Shown here one piece after another: positions 22,910 to 31,376 of a DNA stretch of 37,211 nt. The translations under genes were made by a program, and so were the position numbers. The notes beneath the pieces are model-generated. The model made no database searches. It saw nothing but the letters and a program-made list of their open reading frames with translations, and had not been told where the DNA came from. Within the stretch, counting starts at the first letter, position 1, and each line of letters starts with the position of its first letter. The stretch is from assembly GCA_043812795.1 (NCBI GenBank), contig JBDRLU010000045.1:1-37211 (forward strand), written 5' to 3'. The DNA comes from JBDRLU01 sp043812795. GTDB taxonomy: Bacteria; Chloroflexota; Dehalococcoidia; Dehalococcoidales; UBA2162.

Positions 22910-23923
22910 ATGACAACTAAAATCGGTATCAATGGCTTTGGCCGGGTCGGCCGCCTGACTTTCAAGGCCCTCAACCTGCGTCACCGCGATACCCTGGAAG
23001 TCGTCGCCGTCAACGACCTGACCGACGCCAAGACGAACGCTCACTTGCTAAAGTGGGACAGCAACTACGGTCGCTATCCCGGCGAAATCGAGGCCACCAA
23101 GGACTCGCTCAAAATCGACGGCAAAGAAATAAAAGTGCTGGCCGAACGCGACCCGGCGAATATCCCCTGGAAACAATACGGCGTCGAGATTGTCATCGAG
23201 TCCACCGGCCTGTTTACCGATGCCACCAAGGCCGCCGGCCACCGGAAGGGCGGCGCCAAGAAGGTGCTTATCTCGGCACCGGCCAAGAATGAAGACCTCA
23301 CCGTCGTGCTGGGCGTCAATGAGAATATGTACGACCCCGCCAGGCATAACATTATCTCCAATGCTTCCTGTACGACCAACTGCATCGCCCCGGTCGTTAA
23401 AGTGCTGCACCAGAACTTCGGGATAGTCAAGGGCTTGATGACGACTATCCATGCCTATACCAACGACCAGCGCATTCTGGACACCGTCCATAAGGACCTG
23501 CGCCGGGCACGCACGGCCGCCACGAACATTATCCCCACCACCACCGGCGCCGCCACCGCCGTTACCCAGGTCATCCCCGAGCTTAAAGGCAAACTCCACG
23601 GTATCGCTTTCCGCGTGCCCACACCCACCGTCTCCGTCGTTGATTTCGTCGCCGACCTCAAGAATGAGGCAACCGTCGAGCAGATAAACCTGACCTTTAA
23701 ACAGGCCTCTATCGGGCCTTTGGCTGATATTTTGGAGTATTGCGACGAGGAACTGGTCAGCATGGACTTCAAGGGTAATCCCGCCAGCTCGATTGTCGAT
23801 GCCCCCAGCACGATGGTCCTTGGCGGTAACATGGTCAAGGTCATCGCCTGGTACGATAACGAATGGGGTTATAGCTGCCGCCTCGGTGACCTCGCCGAGT
23901 TTGTGGCTAAGAAGGGGCTGTAA
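22910..23923 (+). CDS. gap: Glyceraldehyde-3-phosphate dehydrogenase, type I
   Basis: This is a 337-residue NAD(P)-dependent enzyme interconverting glyceraldehyde-3-phosphate and 1,3-bisphosphoglycerate. The Rossmann start KIGINGFGRVGRLTFKAL, the catalytic SNASCTTNCIAP (Cys154) and the C-terminal WYDNEWGYSCRLGDL are diagnostic. The residue after beta-2 is Asp (VAVNDLTD), which favours NAD. GGAGGAGG lies 7 bases before the ATG. A strong terminator follows. It is a stand-alone gene, preceded by the triple hairpin. Confidence 0.97.
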   Translation: MTTKIGINGFGRVGRLTFKALNLRHRDTLEVVAVNDLTDAKTNAHLLKWDSNYGRYPGEIEATKDSLKIDGKEIKVLAERDPANIPWKQYGVEIVIESTGLFTDATKAAGHRKGGAKKVLISAPAKNEDLTVVLGVNENMYDPARHNIISNASCTTNCIAPVVKVLHQNFGIVKGLMTTIHAYTNDQRILDTVHKDLRRARTAATNIIPTTTGAATAVTQVIPELKGKLHGIAFRVPTPTVSVVDFVADLKNEATVEQINLTFKQASIGPLADILEYCDEELVSMDFKGNPASSIVDAPSTMVLGGNMVKVIAWYDNEWGYSCRLGDLAEFVAKKGL

Positions 23924-23955
23924 AAGAAATACAATCGGAGTTCTAACGTAACTTA

Positions 23956-23986
23956 AAAGAGAGAGGCTTAGAAAGCCTCTCTCTTT
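23956..23986 (+). terminator. Rho-independent terminator after gap
   Basis: AGAGAGAGGCTT and AAGCCTCTCTCT pair over 12 bases around a 3-base loop, extended by A-T pairs and followed by TTATTT. It lies 33 bases after the gap stop codon. Confidence 0.88.
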
Positions 23987-24179
23987 ATTTAAATCTATAG
24001 CCTTCTATTCAAGACTGCTTACTGAGTTCACATCAAAGCTAGTCTAATTGAATCTAAACAAGCGGATTCGTGCGTAAAATAGTGAGACGGATTCCCAAAC
24101 CGCCATCAAAAGTCTTGAAAATTGACCTCCACAAATGAGATATAGTTCTGGTCAATTCATGTTTTATCATCCTTAATTC

Positions 24180-25196
24180 TTAATTGTGATTACGAAAATG
24201 GAATAAAGTATCCGAGTCAAAGAAGTCGACGTTACTCTCAGGGAATTTGTCTTCATAAAATTGTTGAGTCCGTATTAGCTGATTTTCTGTTTTATCCTTG
24301 GTATGAATAGATATTGCTAAATCTCTTTTATTATTTTTTATCGCTTTTACAATATGGTCATCAGACGAAGATAGTGAGCACCCGAATATAACCAATTTAT
24401 TATTAGAATTTTTTAAATTACTAAGAGCAAATTGAAGATACTTACTTTGGTTAATAGCTTGCAACTTTTCTTCGGGTAAACCTTCAGTAACAAAAAGCGG
24501 AATCATATCTTTTTGGATAGCATCCTCAATTTGTCCTATAAGCTCGGTATTTACATCCCCTCTAATCAACTTTAATATGATCTCATATGACTCCGTAAAT
24601 ATAAACAATGCTCCGTGCAAATAATATAAAAGCTTGTACTCATAATCTTGATGGTCCTCAAATTTCTTGAAATCTGAATTGTAACTACCCCAGAAGTAAT
24701 CGCTGTAAGCTTTTACCTTACTTTTGGGTTTTTTACTCTCATCTAATACGAGCATAATGATATGATATAAAAACAAGTCATAATTTAATGTGAAAATGTC
24801 ATTAAAATCTTTTAATTGAATAGCTATCCGTTTTAATTGGTCTTTATCTAGTTGGTTATTTCTTGGGTGATTATCTTTAATCGCTGTTATTAAACCAGTT
24901 TTTAGTTGGTCAATAGCTACGTCTATCTGTGAATATTCAATATCAAATGCTTTATTCACGAATAGTGCGTTTGACAATTTCTCAAGAATTAACTCAAAGT
25001 TATTGGTATTAAAACTCTTAAAAACCTCCCCATCTGTGCGATTACAAGAGTTAATGAATTCTTTGAATAATGATACGTAGTTAAAATGACCCTCAATATT
25101 CAAGGAAAACCCATTTCCTAGTAATAAATCAGCTTTATCAAACCTCTTAGCGATTTGTGACCAAGGAACTATTGTATTTCGTATTCTTTTCAGCAT
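24180..25196 (-). CDS. SIR2-like protein (DUF4917-like), AT-rich, possible defence gene
   Basis: This is a 338-residue protein. Landmarks of the SIR2-like group appear in order: LLLGNGFSLN near residue 26 (nucleotide-binding glycine site), FTLNYDLFLYHII in the middle, YYLHGALFIF (catalytic-His-type HG) and VIFGCSLSSSDDHIVKAI near the end. The pattern is that of DUF4917/SIR2-like proteins, several of which act in anti-phage systems by consuming NAD+. The gene is strikingly AT-rich compared with all its neighbours, suggesting recent transfer. It stands alone: no Argonaute, HerA or other partner is adjacent. A TATAAT lies at 25239-25234 on this strand. The NADase role is inferred. Confidence 0.75.
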   Translation of the reverse strand: MLKRIRNTIVPWSQIAKRFDKADLLLGNGFSLNIEGHFNYVSLFKEFINSCNRTDGEVFKSFNTNNFELILEKLSNALFVNKAFDIEYSQIDVAIDQLKTGLITAIKDNHPRNNQLDKDQLKRIAIQLKDFNDIFTLNYDLFLYHIIMLVLDESKKPKSKVKAYSDYFWGSYNSDFKKFEDHQDYEYKLLYYLHGALFIFTESYEIILKLIRGDVNTELIGQIEDAIQKDMIPLFVTEGLPEEKLQAINQSKYLQFALSNLKNSNNKLVIFGCSLSSSDDHIVKAIKNNKRDLAISIHTKDKTENQLIRTQQFYEDKFPESNVDFFDSDTLFHFRNHN

Positions 25197-25456
25197 CTTT
25201 AAGCAAATCTCAATTGATGTTTATTTAATTAATATTATACATAGTGCTTCAAGGAAAATGAATAGACTCTCAAGTAGGACACCATTTTCATTAACGAGAA
25301 GTTTAAACACCAGCAAGAAATACGTGTAATAACACAATGTTTAGCTTCAGGATAAGTTTTAATCCCCTTCAAACCCCTAAATAAACCCACCAAAACGCTA
25401 TTTTGGTGCATTTCACCGAAGCTATATTACCAACAAAACTTCCTCCAAAAAATCCT

Positions 25457-25485
25457 TTGGCAACAACCACCCAATGGGGTATAAT
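25457..25485 (+). promoter_or_regulatory. Promoter of dnaX
   Basis: TTGGCA (25457-25462), a 17-base spacer and a perfect TATAAT (25480-25485). The ATG at 25497 is 11 bases further, with no ribosome site, so the leader would be about 5 bases. The rest of the 300-base gene-free stretch 25197-25496 is AT-rich and otherwise holds only the -10-like box of the minus-strand gene. Confidence 0.75.
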
Positions 25486-25496
25486 AGACAACAGTT

Positions 25497-27140
25497 ATGG
25501 CTTCCCAGGTCTTTTATCGTAAATGGCGTCCTCAGACTTTTGCCGAGGTGGTCGGGCAGGAACCGGTGGCACAGACGCTCCGCAACGCTTTGCAAAGGAG
25601 CCGTATTTCGCACGCCTACCTTTTCTGCGGGCCCCGCGGTACCGGTAAAACGAGCACGGCACGTATTCTGGCCAAGGCCGTCAACTGCTTGACCAACGGT
25701 AAAGGCGAACCGTGTAATACCTGTGCCATGTGCCAGGCCATCACCGAAGCCAGGGCGTTAGACGTTATCGAAATTGATGCCGCCAGCAATACCAGTGTCG
25801 ATGACATCCGCAGCCTGCGCGAGAAAGTTAATTATGCCCCCAACCAGGCCCGCTTCAAGGTGTATATCATCGATGAAGTCCACATGCTGAGCAACAGCGC
25901 CTCGAACGCGCTGCTCAAGACCCTCGAAGAACCGCCCGCCCATGTTATCTTTATCCTGGCCACCACCGAAGTCCACAAAATTCTTCCGACTATTATGTCG
26001 CGCTGCCAGCGTTTTGATTTCCGCCGTCTCTCTCAGGCTGACATCCTGGCTAAACTCACTGATGTTTGCCAGACCGAAGGCATCAAAATTGACACCGAAG
26101 CCCTGCGTCTCGTCGCCCGGAGTGCCACCGGCAGCCTGCGCGACGCAGAAAACCTTCTGGAACAACTGACCACCTACTATGGTGCCGAAATCGGGCTGGC
26201 GCAGGTACAGGCTGTCCTCGGTATCACCGGCGATGTCCGGACGAAAGAATTGGTACAGCACATCGTCGACAATGATATTGCCGCCGGCATTGCCACCATC
26301 CAGCACGTCAACAGCGACGGCCTTGACTTGAGACAGTTTAACCGTGAGTTAATCGAGTACCTCCGGGCGTTGTTACTGGTCAAGACCGGCTCGGCTGAGT
26401 CAGTCGACCTTACCCCCGAAGATATCACGGCATTGAAAACGCTGGCTGACAAGGCACCGCTGGAACAAATATTGAAGGCCATCAAGCTCTTCGGGCAGCT
26501 TGAGCTTGGCTTCGATAATTATTCGACGCTGCCTATTGAACTGGCGCTGGTCGATTGTTCCCTGCCCCCCGAGACTACCCGGGAAAGACCGGTAAAAGCA
26601 TCGGAAGAGGCAGCCGCGGGTGAAGAAGTACCCCACCAACCCCGGAAAACGGTTATCTCAACCCCTAAACCTAAAGCCACCAGTACTCCGGCGCCTGTCA
26701 AGACTCCGTCAGAGTCTTCGTCTCAGCCTCCGACCGAGACAGCCACCTCGACACCGACGCCGGAGCCGGTGGCAACTGTACCCACTCCACCCGCCGAGAC
26801 CATTAAAGAAGCCGCCAGCGAAATCGACCGCCTCAGGCTCAACTGGAAACAGGTCATCCAGCAGGCACCGGCCGAGGTCAGGAAAAGCCCGGCGCTGGCT
26901 ATCCTGCGCAGTGCCGGCGTCAAGCCGGTCGCCATTGAGCAGGATACCGTCATCCTCGCCTTCCGTTACTCCTCTTTTAAAGAACAGATGGAGAAAAATG
27001 AAAACCAGCAGGTCGTCGCAAAAGTCATCAGTGCCTTTTTAGGGCGTCCCTGCCGTGTCCGCTGTCTTCTCGAAGAAAACCATTTGCTCAAAGCCGCCCT
27101 CAAAATGGGCGCTCAAATAATCGATGTGGAGGAAAAATGA
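25497..27140 (+). CDS. dnaX: DNA polymerase III subunit gamma/tau
   Basis: This is the 547-residue clamp-loader ATPase. Walker A GPRGTGKTS is at 45-53, then a zinc module C-x8-C-x2-C-x2-C (CLTNGKGEPCNTCAMC), Walker B DEVHML and the SRC-type arginine finger IMSRCQRFDFRRL. Residues about 365-435 are a Pro/Thr/Ser-rich linker (PKATSTPAPVKTPSE), typical of tau. The C-terminal domain (EIDRLRLNWKQVIQQAPAEVRKSPALAILRSAGVKPV) should contact the polymerase. No slippery frameshift site was noticed. The gene overlaps ybaB by 4 bases (ATGA) and heads the dnaX-ybaB-recR-recO cluster. Confidence 0.96.
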   Translation: MASQVFYRKWRPQTFAEVVGQEPVAQTLRNALQRSRISHAYLFCGPRGTGKTSTARILAKAVNCLTNGKGEPCNTCAMCQAITEARALDVIEIDAASNTSVDDIRSLREKVNYAPNQARFKVYIIDEVHMLSNSASNALLKTLEEPPAHVIFILATTEVHKILPTIMSRCQRFDFRRLSQADILAKLTDVCQTEGIKIDTEALRLVARSATGSLRDAENLLEQLTTYYGAEIGLAQVQAVLGITGDVRTKELVQHIVDNDIAAGIATIQHVNSDGLDLRQFNRELIEYLRALLLVKTGSAESVDLTPEDITALKTLADKAPLEQILKAIKLFGQLELGFDNYSTLPIELALVDCSLPPETTRERPVKASEEAAAGEEVPHQPRKTVISTPKPKATSTPAPVKTPSESSSQPPTETATSTPTPEPVATVPTPPAETIKEAASEIDRLRLNWKQVIQQAPAEVRKSPALAILRSAGVKPVAIEQDTVILAFRYSSFKEQMEKNENQQVVAKVISAFLGRPCRVRCLLEENHLLKAALKMGAQIIDVEEK

Positions 27141-27442
27141 ATTTCTCAATGATTAAACAGGCCCGCGAGCTCAAGGCCAAGCTGGACAAAGCCCAGAAAG
27201 AACTCGATAAGACTGTTGTCGAAGCCGACGCCGGTAAAGGTGCCGTCAAAGTTACTATGAACGGCCAGCAAAAGATACTGTCCGTCAAGATATCACCGGA
27301 AGTAATCGACCCCGGCAAAGCGAAACAACTGGAAGAACTGGTATTGAAAGCCGTGAAAGAAGCCGTCGATAAATCGCAGAAAGTCGCTGCCAAGGAATTA
27401 GGCGGGCTGACCGGCGGCCTGAAGATTCCCGGCCTGATGTAG
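27137..27442 (+). CDS. YbaB/EbfC-family nucleoid-associated protein
   Basis: This 101-residue protein has a helix-beta-helix layout (MNFSMIKQARELKAKLDKAQKELDKTVVEADAG, then VKVTMNGQQKILSVKISPEVI) with the family's G(K)GAVKVTMNGQ strand. It forms dimers that bind DNA. Its ATG overlaps the dnaX stop, and recR follows after 28 bases. The dnaX-ybaB-recR order is conserved in many bacteria. Confidence 0.92.
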   Translation: MNFSMIKQARELKAKLDKAQKELDKTVVEADAGKGAVKVTMNGQQKILSVKISPEVIDPGKAKQLEELVLKAVKEAVDKSQKVAAKELGGLTGGLKIPGLM

Positions 27443-27470
27443 CAGCATTATTGTCCAAGGAGTATCAGCA

Positions 27471-28082
27471 TTGAATCAGGGTCTCCCACCGACGGCAGCA
27501 CCGATACAAAAGCTAATCCAGGAGCTTAATAAACTCCCCGGCGTTGGTCCGAAAAGCGCCCAGAGGCTGGCTTATTACTTACTCCACGCCCCCGTGGAAC
27601 AGGCACACCTCCTGGCCGAAGCCATTCTCTCTGTGAAACGGGAAATATCCCTTTGCTCCGTCTGTTTCAATGTCACCGACGCCGACCCGTGCCGCATCTG
27701 CTGCAATGAGCAGCGCGACCGCACCAAGATTTGCATCGTCGAGCAGCCGCAGGATATCCTCGCCCTGGAGCACGTCAAAATTTACCAGGGACTTTATCAC
27801 GTACTTCACGGTGCTATCTCCCCTACCGAAGGGATAGGCACCGGCGAGATAAAAATCCGAGAACTGATGGCACGCCTGCAGAACAATACCGTAAAGGAAG
27901 TCATCCTGGCAACCAACGCCAACCTGGAAGGCGACCAGACAGCTATGTACCTGCAGCAGCTTATCATACCGCTGGGCATCAAGGTTACCCGCCTCGCCCG
28001 CGGCCTCCCCTTCGGCAGCGAACTGGAATATGCCGATGATGTCACTCTGGCCCGGGCTATCGAAGGTCGGCATGAATATTAA
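27471..28082 (+). CDS. recR: Recombination mediator RecR
   Basis: This 203-residue protein acts with RecO (and RecF) to load RecA on gaps. It starts with TTG, preceded by AAGGAG 8 bases upstream. The helix-hairpin-helix LPGVGPKSAQRLAYYLL is at about 20-36, a four-Cys zinc finger CSVCFNVTDADPCRICC at about 59-75, and the Toprim domain begins with ICIVEQPQDILALE and ends with GTGEIKIREL. Its companion recO follows 65 bases later. RecF is not in this window. Confidence 0.96.
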   Translation: MNQGLPPTAAPIQKLIQELNKLPGVGPKSAQRLAYYLLHAPVEQAHLLAEAILSVKREISLCSVCFNVTDADPCRICCNEQRDRTKICIVEQPQDILALEHVKIYQGLYHVLHGAISPTEGIGTGEIKIRELMARLQNNTVKEVILATNANLEGDQTAMYLQQLIIPLGIKVTRLARGLPFGSELEYADDVTLARAIEGRHEY

Positions 28083-28147
28083 CCATACCAATATCTAACG
28101 GGTGCTAACATGAAGCATCGTGTGCTACCCGTACGGGAGAGATATTG

Positions 28148-28951
28148 ATGCCCAGGCCACGTACTTATCAGACCGAAGCTATCATTATCAGGAAGACTAA
28201 GCTGGGTGAAGCGGATAGAATCCTCACCCTCTATACCCCTGACCTGGGTAAAATTCAGGGCATCGCTAAAGGCGTGCGGCGCTCTAAAAGCAAGCTCGCC
28301 GGGCACCTGGAACTGCTCACCCACAGCCAGGTCTCGTTAGCCCGCGGCCGTGGGAACCTGGATACCATTATCGGCAGCCAGACCATCGATGGCTTCCTTC
28401 TCCTCAAAAACGATTTGCATCTCACCGCCTGTGCTCTCTATCTCATCGAGATGGTCAACCAGTTCACCGTCGACCATCTGGAAAACCGCCCCTTATTCCG
28501 ACTACTTATCGAAACATTGCAGCAACTTAGCCAGGCGCCTGACCGTGAGCTTCTCCTGCGCCACTTTGAAGTGCACCTTCTCCATGAAGTCGGCTACCGG
28601 CCTCAGCTTAACGAATGCATCACCTGTCACCGGCCATTACAGCCGGTCGTCAATGCCTTCAGTGCCAGTGCCGGCGGTACGCTTTGCCCCGATTGTGCCT
28701 GGAGCCACCCCTTCACCCGCTCCATCTCGGTAAATGCCCTCAAAGTGCTGCGTCTCCTTCAGAGCTGCGACTGGAATACGGCCAGCCGCCTGATAATGAA
28801 CGCCGAGCTACATAGCGAGCTCGAAAGCTTGATACGAGGCTACATCCGCTACCTCCTCGAGCGTGAGGTAAAGTCCGCCGCCTGGCTGGACACATTGAAA
28901 ACACAAGGCTTACTCTCGCCCAGAAAAGTCAACCACCCGACCGTACTCTAG
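28148..28951 (+). CDS. recO: DNA repair protein RecO
   Basis: This is a 267-residue protein. An N-terminal OB fold (RTYQTEAIIIRKTKLGEADRILTLYTPDLGKIQGIAKGVRRSKSKLAGHLELL) is typical, followed by a helical domain (DRELLLRHFEVHLLHEVGYRPQLNEC) and a Cys pair CITCHRP with a later LCPDC, the zinc finger seen in many RecO proteins. I chose the ATG at 28148 over the adjacent TTG at 28145 because GGGAG then lies 8 bases upstream. It ends the replication/repair cluster. Confidence 0.92.
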   Translation: MPRPRTYQTEAIIIRKTKLGEADRILTLYTPDLGKIQGIAKGVRRSKSKLAGHLELLTHSQVSLARGRGNLDTIIGSQTIDGFLLLKNDLHLTACALYLIEMVNQFTVDHLENRPLFRLLIETLQQLSQAPDRELLLRHFEVHLLHEVGYRPQLNECITCHRPLQPVVNAFSASAGGTLCPDCAWSHPFTRSISVNALKVLRLLQSCDWNTASRLIMNAELHSELESLIRGYIRYLLEREVKSAAWLDTLKTQGLLSPRKVNHPTVL

Positions 28952-28968
28952 TGTCATTTAGCATTACC

Positions 28969-29077
28969 TGTCATTCTGGCGAAGGCCAGAATCCAGGTAG
29001 GTCGATTTTTCGTTAGACTCTGGATTCTGAATCGAGCCTGCCCTGGAAGGGTACGCAGTCTAGGGTTCAGAATGACA
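28969..29077. repeat. 109-bp MITE-like element with 10-bp terminal inverted repeats
   Basis: TGTCATTCTG at 28969-28978 and CAGAATGACA at 29068-29077 are perfect inverted copies. Inside the left end is a tight hairpin ATTCTGGC/GCCAGAAT. No open reading frame is present. A related half-copy is at 19702-19721. This resembles a miniature, non-autonomous mobile element or REP-type cluster. Confidence 0.65.
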
Positions 29078-29152
29078 AGTTAGGACGGTTTAGTAGCAAA
29101 TCCCTAGAAGCTGACAGCTGATAGCAAAACGCTTCTTAAAGTCATCTACCTC

Positions 29153-29181
29153 TTGATAACCGAGGCCGACTATAGCATAAT
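29153..29181 (+). promoter_or_regulatory. Promoter of lysS
   Basis: TTGATA (29153-29158), 17-base spacer, CATAAT (29176-29181); each hexamer has one mismatch. The start is about 20 bases before the ATG, which leaves room for GAGGAG as the ribosome site. Confidence 0.6.
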
Positions 29182-29207
29182 CATAGGCAACGAAAAGAGG
29201 AGTAAAA

Positions 29208-30695
29208 ATGACATCATCCCGACTTGACCGCATCACCCAGCAGCGTTTAGCCAAGCTGGAAAAGCTTCGCGAGCAGGGCATTAATCCCTACCCGCACCGT
29301 TTCCATCGCACCCATACCGCCAAAGAAGCTGCCACCTTGCTCAAACAGCAAGAGACCTCCGGACAAACCGGTACCTCACCCGTTGATGTGGCCGGGCGAA
29401 TTACGGCCATCCGCAAGATGGGGAAAAGCTCTTTCCTCGACCTGCGCGACGGCTCCGGTAAAATCCAGCTATTATTTCAGGTAACCGAAGAGTCCACCGC
29501 CGAGCAGCGCGAGCTGTTTGCTAACCTGGATATCGGCGATTTTATCGGCGTCGAAGGTACGTTATTTCGCACCAAGACCGGCGAACCAACTATTCGCGTG
29601 ACTGATTTTGCTATGCTCGCTAAATCACTCCGTCCCCTGCCGGAAAAATGGCACGGACTGAGCGACGTCGAGACACGTTACCGACAGCGCTACCTCGACC
29701 TTATCAGCAACCCGGAAGTCAGAGATACCTTCAAGGTACGCAGCCAGGTTATCGCGAGCATGAGACAATTCCTCAACCAGCGCGGGTTCCTCGAAGTAGA
29801 GACACCGATATTGCAGCCCGAAGCCGGCGGAGCTTCAGCGCGTCCCTTTGTCACGCACCACAATACCCTCGACCAAGACTTTTACCTGCGCATCGCCACC
29901 GAGCTTCATCTGAAGCGGCTCATCGTCGGCGGCTTCGATAAAGTCTATGAATTAGGCCGCGCCTTCCGCAACGAAGGCATTGACACCAAACACAACCCCG
30001 AATTCACCCTGCTGGAAAGCTACGAAGCCTACGCCGACTATAACGATGTGATGAAAATGGTCGAGGAGATGGTGGCCGGTATCAGCCAGCAGGTGCTCGG
30101 CACCACCCAGGTCAAATTCGGTGAGCATACCGTTAACCTCAATCCGCCGTGGCAACGCCTCGGCCTGCGGGAGTCCATCCAGCAGTCCTGCGGTATCGAC
30201 ATTGTTAAATACCCCAAGGCCGACTTACTCCGCGCCGAGATGCAAAAGTTAAAAATAGAAGCCGACCCGGAGAAGAACTGGGCCAAGCTGGTTGACGACC
30301 TACTGACCACCTGCGTCGAACCCAAGCTTATCCAGCCTACTTTCCTTATCGATTATCCCGTCTCGATGTCGCCCCTGGCCAAGACCAGGCCGGACAACGA
30401 ACGTGTCGTCGAGCGGTTCGAAGGCTTTGCCGGCGGTCTGGAAATCGCCAACGCTTTCACCGAGCTTAATGACCCCCTGGAACAAAGGGAGCGTTTTGTC
30501 CAGCAGCAAAAAGAGCATAAGGCCGGCGATACCGAGGAAGAGACCATCGACGAAGACTTCTTGCAGGCGCTGGAATACGGCATGCCCCCTACCGGCGGCC
30601 TTGGCATCGGCATCGACCGCCTCGTCATGCTCCTCACCAACCAGCAATCAATCCGGGAAGTGATACTATTCCCACAACTGAAGGAGAAACCATAG
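29208..30695 (+). CDS. lysS: Lysyl-tRNA synthetase, class II
   Basis: The 495-residue enzyme charges tRNA-Lys. An N-terminal OB fold (about 55-150, VAGRITAIRKMGKSSFLDLRDGSGKIQLLFQ) binds the anticodon. The catalytic core shows motif 1 (FLNQRGFLEVETPILQPEAGGASARPF), motif 2 (YELGRAFRNEGIDTKHNPEFTLLESYEAY) and motif 3 (GGLGIGIDRLVMLL). GAGGAG lies about 6 bases before the ATG. Length is typical. A 60-base gap separates it from the membrane protein gene. Confidence 0.97.
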   Translation: MTSSRLDRITQQRLAKLEKLREQGINPYPHRFHRTHTAKEAATLLKQQETSGQTGTSPVDVAGRITAIRKMGKSSFLDLRDGSGKIQLLFQVTEESTAEQRELFANLDIGDFIGVEGTLFRTKTGEPTIRVTDFAMLAKSLRPLPEKWHGLSDVETRYRQRYLDLISNPEVRDTFKVRSQVIASMRQFLNQRGFLEVETPILQPEAGGASARPFVTHHNTLDQDFYLRIATELHLKRLIVGGFDKVYELGRAFRNEGIDTKHNPEFTLLESYEAYADYNDVMKMVEEMVAGISQQVLGTTQVKFGEHTVNLNPPWQRLGLRESIQQSCGIDIVKYPKADLLRAEMQKLKIEADPEKNWAKLVDDLLTTCVEPKLIQPTFLIDYPVSMSPLAKTRPDNERVVERFEGFAGGLEIANAFTELNDPLEQRERFVQQQKEHKAGDTEEETIDEDFLQALEYGMPPTGGLGIGIDRLVMLLTNQQSIREVILFPQLKEKP

Positions 30696-30756
30696 TGCGT
30701 CAAAAGATATGCAACCCTAGTATTGGTGGATACATAAAGTAAGAGGGAAGGTAAAC

Positions 30757-31260
30757 TTGGGAGAGAACGCAAAGCCCCCATGCCACGCAGAATTGTGGAC
30801 TCAGCTTTCTAACGCAATTAGCTTACGTTCCAGTGAGGATCAGGTCCTTTGGACGATATCAGGGATATTCTGGGCAGCTAATGCCCTATTACTTGTAGCG
30901 TTGTTTCAAAATGGGAAATTACCTGATAACTATCTACCCCGTTTCGTAATCGGAGGAGCAGGCCTCATCCTCTCTGCAAGCCAATACTTCTTACAAGGAC
31001 GTACATTAGGACATATACGAAGATATGAGGAATTAATAAAAAGACTAGAGTTGGCATTAAATTTTGATAGCCGGTACGCTGTTAGCGCGGACTTGAACAT
31101 AGAGGATGCCGACAAATATTTGGGTGGTAAGAGGGGGAATAAATGGCACAAGCTAACAATGGGCACTCTATTCAGTGTAAGAAAGCTTATGCAGTACACC
31201 AGCTTAGCAGGTACATTTGCTTGGTTAGTAGCTATCGTTTTGTTTACATGTGGTTCGTAG
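30757..31260 (+). CDS. Membrane protein, function unknown
   Basis: This 167-residue protein starts with TTG, preceded by AGGGAAGG. It has three hydrophobic segments: about 35-52 (ISGIFWAANALLLVALF), 62-80 (FVIGGAGLILSASQYFL) and 147-164 (TSLAGTFAWLVAIVLF). A cytoplasmic middle domain (HIRRYEELIKRLELALNFDSRY) is helical. This topology is similar to small RipA/SLATT-like membrane proteins, but I cannot assign it. The gene is AT-richer than lysS and serS on either side, suggesting it was inserted between them. Confidence 0.68.
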   Translation: MGENAKPPCHAELWTQLSNAISLRSSEDQVLWTISGIFWAANALLLVALFQNGKLPDNYLPRFVIGGAGLILSASQYFLQGRTLGHIRRYEELIKRLELALNFDSRYAVSADLNIEDADKYLGGKRGNKWHKLTMGTLFSVRKLMQYTSLAGTFAWLVAIVLFTCGS

Positions 31261-31278
31261 CAATCGCAATAGTTAGAA

Positions 31279-31334
31279 GAGAGGCTTCGCCTTTTTTCTA
31301 AATTCTTCCCCTTCCCTTTAGTAAAGGGAAGGGG
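31279..31334. repeat. Hairpin repeat, G/C-tract family, copy 4
   Basis: CCCCTTCCCTTT pairs perfectly with AAAGGGAAGGGG (31308-31334, 12 bp, loop AGT). Before it is a decayed version of the second hairpin (GAGGCTTCGCC then a T-run). It sits upstream of serS. Confidence 0.72.
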
Positions 31335-31376
31335 ATTGAGGGGTTAGGATTTGAACATCAACCTAAGGAGAAAACG

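Noticed and set aside
29952..30781. Long minus-strand frames opposite lysS (and similar ones opposite gap, serS and recR)
   Set aside because: They are antisense shadows of strongly conserved genes, with unlikely amino-acid composition and no start signals.
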